Assembly: GCA_046483725.1 (NCBI GenBank)
Contig: JAWOCQ010000021.1
Coordinates: forward strand, 1 to 8,277
DNA length: 8,277 nt
From: T3SED10-47 sp046483725
Lineage (GTDB): Bacteria > Bipolaricaulota > Bipolaricaulia > Bipolaricaulales > Bipolaricaulaceae
Direction of reading: 5' to 3'
Both the position numbers and the translations under genes were made by a program. The notes under the pieces were generated by a model. That model searched no databases, was not told where the DNA came from, and saw only the letters and a program-made list of their open reading frames with translations. Shown one piece after another: positions 1 through 6,173 of the stretch. Every line of letters starts with the position of its first letter. Position 1 is the first letter of the stretch.

Positions 1-82
1 GCTCGATAATCACCCCCTCCTCCGGGTAGGTGGTCCGGAACCCGTCCTTACAGCATTACGTCGCTGGATGAGGATACGGTGA
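1..82 (+). CDS. C-terminal end of an unidentified upstream protein (partial)
   Basis: One frame (codons starting at base 2) is open from the window edge to a TGA at 80-82 and encodes about 26 residues ending in LRRWMRIR. The other two + frames close early, at TAA 7-9 and TAG 27-29. The stop overlaps the start of the next gene (GTG 79, or ATG 82), the same kind of junction used between known genes further along. This makes a real, translationally coupled upstream gene likely. The tail is too short to assign to a family. A desuccinylase would fit the downstream GNAT-racemase pair, but nothing in these residues shows it. Confidence 0.5.
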   Translation, partial: LDNHPLLRVGGPEPVLTALRRWMRIR

Positions 83-1089
83 TGGCGGTCGCGGGGATAT
101 GCGCGGCGGCCATGCGGGCCTTGATGGTGCAGGCGCGGCTCGTTCGGCTGCACGATCTTAGCTACGCGTTGGCCCAGGCCCGTTCGCGGGACGAACTGGT
201 GGAGCGGGTGGTGCGCGCCGTGCGGGAGGACGTGGCATTCGACTACGCCTCGTTCTTTAGGGTTGAAGGGGAAGACGTGGTGCTCGAAGGCCTGTCGATG
301 GTTGCTGAGCTGGAGGTGGACTGGCAGGTCCGGCCAGGGTGGAGGTTCCCCCGGGGGCGGAGTATCGTCTCCTGGGTGGCGGAGAACCGCCAGCCGGTAC
401 GGCTGGGCGATGTCCGGGAAGACCCCCGGTACGTGGAATGGTGTCCCCTGATCCGCTCGGAGCTGGCAGTCCCCGTGGAGGCGGGCGGGGAGTTGCTCGG
501 GGTGCTCAACGTGGAGTCGCGCCAGCGGCAAGCCTTAGGCCCACAGGACGAGATGCTCCTCCAGGCAGTGGCCGGCCAGCTGGGGGTGGCCCTGGCCAAC
601 ATGCGCAGCCAGCAGCAGCTGCGCCAGATGGCAATCCGCGATCCGTTGACGGGCCTGTACAACAGGCGGTTTCTGGAGGAGGCCGCGGCCCACGAGGTGG
701 CCAAGGCGCGACGATATCGGCGCCCAGTTGCTTTCCTGTATTTGGATGTGGACAACTTCCGCGAGGTGAACAACCGCTACGGACACCGGTTCGGTGATGA
801 GGTCTTGCAGCGGGTGGCGGCGTTTGTCCTGGAGAACGTGCGAGATGCGGATTATGTGTTTCGCCTGGGTGGGGATGAGTTCCTGGTCCTGTTGCCGGAG
901 ACGGACGGCGAGGCGTACCCGGTGGTGAAGCGCTTGAAGGAGGGTATGTCAGCGGCGTTTGCCGATACGCCTGTTGCTCTGGGGCTTTCGGTGGGGGTGG
1001 CGCTGTGGGACGGCAAGGGCCCGTTCGACTTGGATACGCTGCTTGCAGAGGCGGATAGGGATATGTATGAAAACAAACGAGTCGGCTGA
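79..1089 (+). CDS. GAF-GGDEF diguanylate cyclase
   Basis: This is a predicted soluble diguanylate cyclase, making the second messenger c-di-GMP from two GTP. It has 336 residues. Residues about 24-175 form a GAF sensor domain, with features such as ELAVPVEAGGELLGVLNVES. Residues about 186-333 form the GGDEF catalytic domain, beginning DPLTGLYNRR. The active-site motif GGDEF (264-268) is intact. An RxxD inhibitory I-site (RDAD, 255-258) lies the canonical five residues before it, so the enzyme should be active and inhibited by its product. There is no EAL or HD-GYP domain, membrane segment or receiver domain, so the input is probably a small cytosolic ligand or redox signal sensed by GAF. The start is GTG 79 (GTGA overlap with the upstream stop) or ATG 82 (TGATG overlap), behind GAGG at 70-73. 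The 3' end overlaps the GNAT gene by 23 bases. Confidence 0.92.
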   Translation: MMAVAGICAAAMRALMVQARLVRLHDLSYALAQARSRDELVERVVRAVREDVAFDYASFFRVEGEDVVLEGLSMVAELEVDWQVRPGWRFPRGRSIVSWVAENRQPVRLGDVREDPRYVEWCPLIRSELAVPVEAGGELLGVLNVESRQRQALGPQDEMLLQAVAGQLGVALANMRSQQQLRQMAIRDPLTGLYNRRFLEEAAAHEVAKARRYRRPVAFLYLDVDNFREVNNRYGHRFGDEVLQRVAAFVLENVRDADYVFRLGGDEFLVLLPETDGEAYPVVKRLKEGMSAAFADTPVALGLSVGVALWDGKGPFDLDTLLAEADRDMYENKRVG

Positions 1090-1942
1090 CCTGGTCATCG
1101 AACCTGTGGCAGAGCATGCGGGCTACCGCGCGTGCGAACGCTTGCAGCGAGAGGTGTGGGGGTTTGCCGACGTGGCGCTGGTGCCGGACCACGCCTTGCA
1201 CACGATTGTCGAGGCGGGGGGACTGCTGATTGGTGCGTACGACGGCGTGGGTCCTGGCAGGGAAATGGTGGGTTTCGTGCTTTCTCTCCTCGGCCGCCAC
1301 CAGGAGGGGCCCCTCAGGCACTGCTCGATGATGGCCGCGGTGGCCCCGGGCTGGCAGAACCGGGGGCTAGGTTATCGGCTGAAGCTGGCGCAGAGGGAGC
1401 ACGTGCTACAGCAGGGTATCCACGTGGTGACGTGGACCTTCGACCCGTTGGAGTCGCGAAACGCCCACTTCAACCTGAACAAGCTGGGGGCAGTGGTGAC
1501 TGGGTACCTGCCTAACTACTACGGGGAGTTCCGCGACAAGCGGAACCGCGGATTGGCCAGCGATCGCTTTCTGTGCGAATGGCATCTGGACAGCGAACGC
1601 GTGAGGCGGCGGCTGGAAGATGATAAGTCGGCGCTGTCGGCGACGGAGCTGGGGCAGATGGAGCTGGCTAACCGGTCCCAGCGGCTGCCCAGCGGGCTGC
1701 GCAAACCGGCGGGCTTTCAATACGAGGTACAGGGGGAGCAGCTGCTGTTTGAGATTCCGGCGGACCTCCAGCGGCTCCGAGAGGAGGACCTGGATCTGGC
1801 CCGCGCTTGGCGGCTGGAGACGCGCAAGTCCCTGGGGACGTACATGGAGGAGGGGTACATCGGCGTGCAACTTCTACATCAGGCCGACCGGAGCTTTCTG
1901 ATCCTCAGGCGGGCGCAGCTGGGGGAGGTGTTGGCCGGATGA
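1067..1942 (+). CDS. GNAT N-acyltransferase, COG3375 type, probable amino acid N-succinyltransferase
   Basis: This is a 291-residue GNAT-fold protein. The acyl-CoA pyrophosphate-binding segment is QNRGLGYRLKLAQRE at about 97-111, fitting the Q/RxxGxG/A pattern. It is followed by the block TWTFDPLESRNAHFNLNKLG (122-141) and YYGEFRDKRNRGLASDRFL, which I recognise as typical of the COG3375 group. In Geobacillus kaustophilus, an enzyme of this type next to an N-succinylamino acid racemase succinylates D-amino acids from succinyl-CoA. The racemase gene follows here with an ATGA overlap, so the same role is inferred. The start is ATG 1067, inside the end of the cyclase gene, with an AGGG site at 1057-1060. 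The same frame is open further upstream, but that part reads as cyclase sequence out of frame. The acyl donor and acceptor cannot be read directly, so another acyl-CoA is possible. Confidence 0.88.
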   Translation: MKTNESADLVIEPVAEHAGYRACERLQREVWGFADVALVPDHALHTIVEAGGLLIGAYDGVGPGREMVGFVLSLLGRHQEGPLRHCSMMAAVAPGWQNRGLGYRLKLAQREHVLQQGIHVVTWTFDPLESRNAHFNLNKLGAVVTGYLPNYYGEFRDKRNRGLASDRFLCEWHLDSERVRRRLEDDKSALSATELGQMELANRSQRLPSGLRKPAGFQYEVQGEQLLFEIPADLQRLREEDLDLARAWRLETRKSLGTYMEEGYIGVQLLHQADRSFLILRRAQLGEVLAG

Positions 1943-3054
1943 TGGTGCGTCCCGAGGTGGTAGAAGGGCATGTTGTGGAGCTACCTCTCCGCCGACCGTT
2001 TGTCACCAGCTTCGGCGAGGAACGAACGAAGCGGGCGCTACTTTTGCGTCTGGTGGCAGACGGCGGGGAAGGGTGGGGGGAGTGCGTCGCGGGCGCGGGC
2101 CCTTGGTTCTCCGCGGAGACGGTGGAATCGGCACAGCACGTTATCCGCGAGTTCGCCCTGCCGCTCCTTCGGCAGGGGGTGTGGCCACCTCCGAGGGAAG
2201 TGGCAGAGCGGCTGGCGCCCATCCGTGGTCACCCCATGGCCAAGGCGGCGTTGGAGGCGGCGACTTGGGATCTGTACTGTCGGGCGCGGGGTGTGTCCCT
2301 GCGGGAGGAGCTCGGCGGAACGCGCCGCGAAGTCGAAGCTGGGGTAAGCCTGGGGATCGAGCGCTCGCTGGAGGAGCTTCTGGTTCAGGTGAGCGCCGCC
2401 GTGGAGCAAGGCTACCGACGGGTAAAGCTGAAGATAAAGCCGGAATGGGACGTGGACGCGGTCGCCGCCGTGCGTGAACGGTACCCCGATCTCCCCCTAA
2501 CCGTGGACGCGAATGCCTCCTACACTCTGGATGACGCCCTGCACCTGAAGGAGATTGATGCGTACGGGCTTGTTATGATCGAGCAGCCCCTGGCGATTGA
2601 CGACCTGGTGGGGCACGGTCGCTTGGCGGGCCTGCTGGAGACGCCATTGTGTTTGGATGAGTCGGTGAGCTCGCCGCAGCGGGCGTGGGAGGCTCTGGAG
2701 CTCGGTGCGTGCAGGGTCATCAACATCAAGCAGGGGCGTGTCGGGGGGCTGCGGGCGGCGCTGGGCATACATCGGATGGCCCATGAGCGGGGGGTACCTG
2801 TGTGGTGCGGTGGCATGCTGGAAACGGGGCTGGGGCGAGCGTTGAACGTCGCGCTGGCCACATTGCCGGGGTTTAGCTTGCCCGGCGACATCTCGGCCAC
2901 GGCGCGGTATTGGGACGACGATGTAGCTAAGCCGCACTTCGTCCTCACTCAGCGGGGCACGGTGGCCGTGCCTGAGGGCCCCGGGCTGGGAGTGGAGATC
3001 GACGCCTCGCGGCTTGCGGAGTCCCGCGTGGCCCGGTGGACGGAGAGGATCTGA
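1939..3054 (+). CDS. N-succinylamino acid racemase / o-succinylbenzoate synthase (MenC-like, enolase superfamily)
   Basis: This is a complete 371-residue enzyme of the MenC/NSAR subgroup of the enolase superfamily. The N-terminal capping domain carries the specificity loop PFVTSFGEE (20-28). The barrel carries KLKIKP (163-168) with the catalytic Lys165. Metal ligands are Asp190 (VDANA), Glu215 (IEQPL) and Asp240 (DESV). The second catalytic lysine is Lys264, in NIKQGRVGG. The arginine three residues after it (Arg267) corresponds to the second-shell Arg266 reported to favour racemase activity in promiscuous NSAR/OSBS enzymes. The family motif GGMLETGLGRALN is also present. No other menaquinone gene is nearby, while a GNAT succinyltransferase-like gene is directly upstream, so racemisation of N-succinylamino acids is favoured over OSBS; some OSBS activity is possible. 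The start is ATG 1939 (ATGA overlap) or ATG 1942, behind GGGGGAGG at about 1921-1928. Confidence 0.93.
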   Translation: MMVRPEVVEGHVVELPLRRPFVTSFGEERTKRALLLRLVADGGEGWGECVAGAGPWFSAETVESAQHVIREFALPLLRQGVWPPPREVAERLAPIRGHPMAKAALEAATWDLYCRARGVSLREELGGTRREVEAGVSLGIERSLEELLVQVSAAVEQGYRRVKLKIKPEWDVDAVAAVRERYPDLPLTVDANASYTLDDALHLKEIDAYGLVMIEQPLAIDDLVGHGRLAGLLETPLCLDESVSSPQRAWEALELGACRVINIKQGRVGGLRAALGIHRMAHERGVPVWCGGMLETGLGRALNVALATLPGFSLPGDISATARYWDDDVAKPHFVLTQRGTVAVPEGPGLGVEIDASRLAESRVARWTERI

Positions 3055-3737
3055 TGGGAGGGGACATGCGAAAGCAGGAGCTGGCGAAGCTGATCGACCA
3101 CACCGCCCTGGGGCCCGTTGTGGGAGAGGCAAGGGTGGAGGAGTTGTGCGGGGAGGCGATCCGCCACGGCTTTGCCGCTGTGTGTATCCCGCCAACCCAC
3201 GTCGCACTCGCTGCTGGACTTCTCCAGGGCGAAAGCCCCGTGGTGTGTGTGGTGGTGGGATTCCCCCACGGGCAGCACACCCCGGAGGTCAAGGCGTTCG
3301 AAGCACGTTCGGCGATTGGGGAAGGGGCGGGCGAGGTAGACATGGTGATCAACGTGGCCGCGCTCAAGGAAGGCGACTACGCTAGAGTCTCGGCTGAGAT
3401 CCGCGCAGTGCGTGAAGCGCTGGAGAAGGCGGCCCAGCGGCCTGTGCTCAAGGTGATACTGGAGTGCCCCTTGCTGGAGGACAGGGAGAAGACGGCAGGC
3501 GCCATCCTGGCCCAGGCGGCCGGGGCCGACTTTGTGAAGACCTCCACAGGGTTCGGCCCTGGAGGAGCGACTGTGGAGGACGTGGGATTGCTACGCCAGG
3601 CAGTGGCGCCCCACGTAGGAGTCAAGGCGGCCGGGGGCATCGGCGACTACGAAACCGCTCTGCGTATGGTGGAGGCGGGAGCAAACCGGCTTGGCGCCTC
3701 CAGGAGCGTGGCCATTTTGGAGGCAGCGACCGACTGA
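3054..3737 (+). CDS. deoC: Deoxyribose-phosphate aldolase
   Basis: DeoC reversibly cleaves 2-deoxyribose 5-phosphate to glyceraldehyde 3-phosphate and acetaldehyde in deoxynucleoside salvage. The 227-residue length is normal for this class I TIM-barrel aldolase. Visible motifs are LIDHTAL (13-19), VVGFPHG (67-73) and EVDMVIN with the conserved Asp96. FVKTSTGF carries the Schiff-base Lys162, VKAAGGI carries the proton-relay Lys191, and the phosphate-binding end is LGASRSVAIL (213-222). Small departures from the usual consensus are KAAGG for KASGG and Arg217 in the last phosphate loop. I chose ATG 3054 because it overlaps the racemase stop as TGATG and sits 5 bases after GGAGAGG (3042-3048). 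ATG 3066 (223 residues) and ATG 3036 are alternatives. No deoxynucleoside phosphorylase or kinase gene is alongside; recO follows after a 1-base gap. Confidence 0.94.
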   Translation: MGGDMRKQELAKLIDHTALGPVVGEARVEELCGEAIRHGFAAVCIPPTHVALAAGLLQGESPVVCVVVGFPHGQHTPEVKAFEARSAIGEGAGEVDMVINVAALKEGDYARVSAEIRAVREALEKAAQRPVLKVILECPLLEDREKTAGAILAQAAGADFVKTSTGFGPGGATVEDVGLLRQAVAPHVGVKAAGGIGDYETALRMVEAGANRLGASRSVAILEAATD

Positions 3738-3738
3738 C

Positions 3739-4434
3739 GTGGCCACTCTGGACCGCGACGAAGGCGTGGTCCTTCGCATGCGCGACTACGCCGAGACCGA
3801 CAGGATCCTCACCGTCCTGACTCCTGGACACGGGAAACTCTTCGTATTGGCCAAGGGTGCCCGCCGGGCGACCAGTCGGTTCGGCGGGGCGCTGGACCTG
3901 GCGAATAGACTGCAGATCGTCTACTACGTGCGCCGGAAGGGCTTACACCTGGTACGCGAGGTAACCCTTCTGGAGTCGTTCCCCGCGCTGCGGGAAGACC
4001 TGTCCCGGCTGGAGGCGGCGCTGTGGGGTCTGGGGTTGGCCGATTGGGTGCTCCCGGCGGAGACACCGGACGCTTCGAGCTACGCGCGGGTGCGTGCGTA
4101 CTTAGGGGCCCTTGCTGGAGGACTTGATCCAGCGCTGGGCCAGGTTGCCTTTTCGCTGCAGCTGCTGGTAGTAGCCGGACACCGTCCCCGACTGGAAGGG
4201 TGTCTGGCCTGTGGCCGGCAGGAGGAGCTTACCTGGCATCCGGAAAGAGGAGGGCTACTGTGCCGTGCCTGCGGCGGTGGCGGTGCGGAGGTTCCGCCTA
4301 AGGTGTGGAAATCTATGTCCGCGCTGACGCGGTTTCCCCTGGCCCGTGCTGGGCGACTACGCCTCGACCAGAGCACCCTTTCCCACATCATGGGCCTGGT
4401 GGAGGGCTTCTGGCGCCACCAGCTGCAGCGCTGA
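3739..4434 (+). CDS. recO: DNA repair protein RecO
   Basis: RecO works with RecR (and RecF) to load RecA onto SSB-coated single-stranded DNA and can anneal strands during recombinational repair. The 231-residue protein begins with the typical RecO N-terminal OB-fold, GVVLRMRDYAETDRILTVLT (9-28), followed by GKLFVLAKGARR. A helical C-terminal part contains a four-cysteine zinc site, CLAC (155-158) and CRAC (175-178). Length is slightly short but normal for the family. The start is GTG 3739, one base after the deoC stop. The nearest purine-rich site is GGAGG at 3719-3723, rather far at 15 bases, so reading through from deoC translation is likely. An in-frame ATG at 3691 would add residues that are deoC sequence out of frame and is not favoured. 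Synteny with deoC rather than era or ybeY is a lineage detail. Confidence 0.94.
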   Translation: MATLDRDEGVVLRMRDYAETDRILTVLTPGHGKLFVLAKGARRATSRFGGALDLANRLQIVYYVRRKGLHLVREVTLLESFPALREDLSRLEAALWGLGLADWVLPAETPDASSYARVRAYLGALAGGLDPALGQVAFSLQLLVVAGHRPRLEGCLACGRQEELTWHPERGGLLCRACGGGGAEVPPKVWKSMSALTRFPLARAGRLRLDQSTLSHIMGLVEGFWRHQLQR

Positions 4435-4480
4435 ATTCGGGGAGCCGTGACTGCGCCTAGCGTATGTGTTCGCCGCTCGC

Positions 4481-4486
4481 TATAGT
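4481..4486 (+). promoter_or_regulatory. Candidate -10 element for a leaderless transcript
   Basis: TATAGT matches five of six bases of the SigA -10 consensus and ends 7 bases before ATG 4494. Transcription would then begin at or next to the start codon, which fits the absence of a Shine-Dalgarno site there. No good -35 is found at 16-18 bases upstream. This is suggestive only. Confidence 0.35.
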
Positions 4487-4493
4487 CTGCTCC

Positions 4494-4751
4494 ATGATGA
4501 CGTGTAAGGTTTTGGCCTCCGATCGGGTAGTGCTGGATGCCGAAGCCTCCAGCGTGACTTGCAGGACACCTGAGGGTTGGCTGGGCATCCTGACGGGCCA
4601 TGCTCCGGCCGTGTTCGGCCTCGAGGACGCACCACTACGCGTGTCCACCCCCGAAGGCCAACAGAGGTTCCGGGTGCAGCGGGGGGTAGTCCGGGTGAGC
4701 CGGTCGGGCGTGTTGGTGCTGGCGGACTGGGTGGAAGTCGATGATGCGTGA
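4494..4751 (+). CDS. Stand-alone ATP synthase epsilon-type beta-sandwich protein
   Basis: This 85-residue protein resembles the N-terminal beta-sandwich domain of F1 ATP synthase subunit epsilon (AtpC). It has the early KVLASDRVVLDAEASSV strand pair, the hallmark GWLGILTGHAPAV (29-41; the family usually reads GEIGILPGHAP), and the closing strands RFRVQRGVVRVSRSGVLVLA. It ends where the C-terminal two-helix domain of a normal subunit of about 130-140 residues would start, so that regulatory domain is missing. No other atp gene is nearby, and its stop overlaps the fabF start by 11 bases. The start is ATG 4494 or 4497. ATG 4464 would add residues unlike the family and also lacks a good ribosome site. 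It could be a truncated functional epsilon, a relocated atpC, or a paralogue with a different partner. Fold assignment is fairly sure; function is open. Confidence 0.75.
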   Translation: MMTCKVLASDRVVLDAEASSVTCRTPEGWLGILTGHAPAVFGLEDAPLRVSTPEGQQRFRVQRGVVRVSRSGVLVLADWVEVDDA

Positions 4752-5973
4752 GCGGGTACTGGTGACTGGGCTGGGTGTGGTAAGTCCTCTGGGGGTGGGC
4801 ACAGACTCGTTGCGCGATGGCCTCCGACAGGGGCGGAGCGGTGTGGTCAGGATGGACGACCGGGTGGACCTGACCGGCATTCGGTCGAAGGTGGGAGCTC
4901 CCTGTCTGGACTTCTCCCCGACAGACTTTCTGGAGAAGAAGCGTGCCCGGCGCATGGGAAGGGCAAGCCAGCTGGCGGTGGCCGCGGCGAAGCTCGCTTT
5001 GGGCGACGGCGGTCTTAATCGGCGGGACGGCGCGCGGGGCGCAGTGATGATGGGAACGGGTATCGGCGCGATGGAGGCCATGGTGAACAACCATCTGGCC
5101 ATGCTGGAGCGGGGGGCTTCCCGGGTTTCGCCTTTTCTCGCGCCCGTGATGATGCCCAATGCGCCGGCCGCTGAGACCTCCATTGAGGTAGCGGTTACGG
5201 GGCCCTCACTGGGTGTGGTGACCGCTTGTGCTGCCGGCGCCCACGCTGTTGGGCTTGCCTGGGACTACTTGAGAGCCGGTCGGGTGGACTGGGCCCTGGC
5301 CGGTGGGGCCGAGGCGGTGATGCTTCCCCTGGTGTTCGCCGCCTTCGACCGCATGGGGGCACTCACGCCCAATCCAGATCCGGAGACGGCGTCGAGGCCG
5401 TACGATGCGCGGCGCGACGGGTTCGTCATGGGGGAGGGGGCGGGTGTTGTCCTAATGGAATCAGAGTCCCACGCGCGGAGGCGGAAAGCACACGCGTTGG
5501 CCGAGGTGGTTGGTCTGGGCTCAACATGTGATGCGTTCCACATTACAGCGCCTCCGGAGCGGGGAGAGGGAGCGCGAGAGGCGATGGCGCAGGCCCTCTC
5601 GTCGGCGGGGATTTCGCCGGATGAGGTGGACTACATCAACGGGCACGGCACCGCCACACCGCTGAATGACCGGGCGGAGACGCGGGCGATCAAGGAGCTG
5701 TTCGGCCCTCGGGCGTACGAGATCCCCGTTAGCTCTACGAAGTCGCAGATCGGGCATCTGCTGGGTGCTGCGGGAGGTGTGGAGACCTGCGTCGTGGCAT
5801 TGGCGCTTGCTGAGGGATTTGTCCCGGCCACCACTACATGGGGGGAGCGGGACCCTGAGTGTGATCTGGATTGCGTTCCGGGCAGGCCTCGCGAAGAGCC
5901 GATCCGGGTTGCGCTTTCCAATTCGTTCGGCTTCGGTGGGCAAAACGCTTGCCTGGTCCTCCGCGCTGTCTAA
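4741..5973 (+). CDS. fabF: Beta-ketoacyl-ACP synthase II (FabF type)
   Basis: This condensing enzyme of type II fatty acid synthesis joins malonyl-ACP to acyl-ACP to elongate the chain by two carbons. The 410-residue thiolase-fold protein is full length. The catalytic triad is intact: Cys163 in VTACAAG, His302 in NGHGTATPLND and His339 in KSQIGHLLGAAGG, with the conserved Lys334. Other family blocks are VTGLGVVSPLG (8-18), RDGFVMGEGAGV (225-236) and SNSFGFGGQNA (393-403). Usual FabF proteins have GFGGTNA, so Gln401 is a small departure. The start is ATG 4741 (or 4744), behind GGTGGAAG, overlapping the epsilon-like gene by 11 bases. No acpP, fabD or fabG is adjacent, so it may be a secondary or specialised elongation enzyme. 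The intact triad argues against a chain-length-factor or other inactive homologue. Confidence 0.93.
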   Translation: MMRERVLVTGLGVVSPLGVGTDSLRDGLRQGRSGVVRMDDRVDLTGIRSKVGAPCLDFSPTDFLEKKRARRMGRASQLAVAAAKLALGDGGLNRRDGARGAVMMGTGIGAMEAMVNNHLAMLERGASRVSPFLAPVMMPNAPAAETSIEVAVTGPSLGVVTACAAGAHAVGLAWDYLRAGRVDWALAGGAEAVMLPLVFAAFDRMGALTPNPDPETASRPYDARRDGFVMGEGAGVVLMESESHARRRKAHALAEVVGLGSTCDAFHITAPPERGEGAREAMAQALSSAGISPDEVDYINGHGTATPLNDRAETRAIKELFGPRAYEIPVSSTKSQIGHLLGAAGGVETCVVALALAEGFVPATTTWGERDPECDLDCVPGRPREEPIRVALSNSFGFGGQNACLVLRAV

Positions 5974-6017
5974 GGCAGGTGGGACAAAGTTGAGATGCGC
6001 TACACTTGGTTTCGTTT

Positions 6018-6081
6018 CCCCGCCGATGTACCTGCGAGCCTGGAATAAGCAGCTTGTAGAGGGGCTAGCGCATCGGCGGGG
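6018..6081 (+). other. Long imperfect inverted repeat (hairpin) downstream of fabF
   Basis: CCCCGCCGATG at 6018-6028 is the exact reverse complement of CATCGGCGGGG at 6071-6081, an 11-bp stem. Further in, AGCC (left arm) can pair with GGCT (right arm), extending the structure past a small mismatched section. No T-run follows directly, so it is not a standard intrinsic terminator. It could be an mRNA 3'-end stabiliser, part of a compound terminator with the next hairpin, or a protein-binding site. Confidence 0.55.
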
Positions 6082-6092
6082 GACTTGCTGGG

Positions 6093-6115
6093 GGTACACG
6101 GTGAGTGCCTTTTTT
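6093..6115 (+). terminator. Weak Rho-independent terminator candidate after fabF
   Basis: GGTAC (6093-6097) can pair with GTGCC (6105-6109) around a 7-base loop, with one G-U pair. Six T residues follow at once (6110-6115). The stem is short, but more G residues before it can pair with the T-run. Its position, before the promoter of the next operon, supports the call. Confidence 0.4.
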
Positions 6116-6138
6116 AATCCCGTGCCTTCACGGTTGAC

Positions 6139-6167
6139 TTGACAAAGAAGCGGGGCCGTGCTAGCGT
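6139..6167 (+). promoter_or_regulatory. SigA-type promoter of the ABC importer operon
   Basis: A perfect -35 hexamer TTGACA (6139-6144) is followed after exactly 17 bases by TAGCGT (6162-6167), which keeps the key T1, A2 and T6 of the -10. An extended -10 TG lies at 6159-6160. Transcription would start near 6174, giving a leader of about 150 nt before ATG 6325. A second TTGACT overlaps the -35 at 6134-6139. Confidence 0.65.
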
Positions 6168-6173
6168 CCCACG

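Noticed and set aside
959..1066. N-terminal extension of the GNAT gene to an upstream in-frame ATG
   Set aside because: The extra residues are cyclase coding sequence read in another frame. ATG 1067 gives the expected N-terminus and has a ribosome site.
506..1321. Long reverse-strand open frame (about 271 codons) opposite the cyclase and GNAT genes
   Set aside because: It is Pro/Arg/His-rich with no domain, and it lies opposite two clearly real genes. It is typical of antisense open frames in GC-rich coding DNA.
1807..1938. N-terminal extension of the racemase
   Set aside because: The added residues are GNAT coding sequence out of frame. ATG 1939 gives the family-typical length and start with an ATGA junction.
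2497..3207. Reverse-strand open frame of about 236 codons opposite the racemase and deoC
   Set aside because: It has low-complexity composition, no recognisable motif and complete overlap with two well-supported genes.
4435..4480. Terminator between recO and the epsilon-like gene
   Set aside because: Small GC palindromes occur at the end of recO, but no hairpin with a following T-run is present.
5995..6048. 17-codon ORF just after fabF
   Set aside because: It is very short, runs into the left arm of the hairpin, and has only a purine-rich stretch 11 bases upstream. Chance is the simplest explanation.
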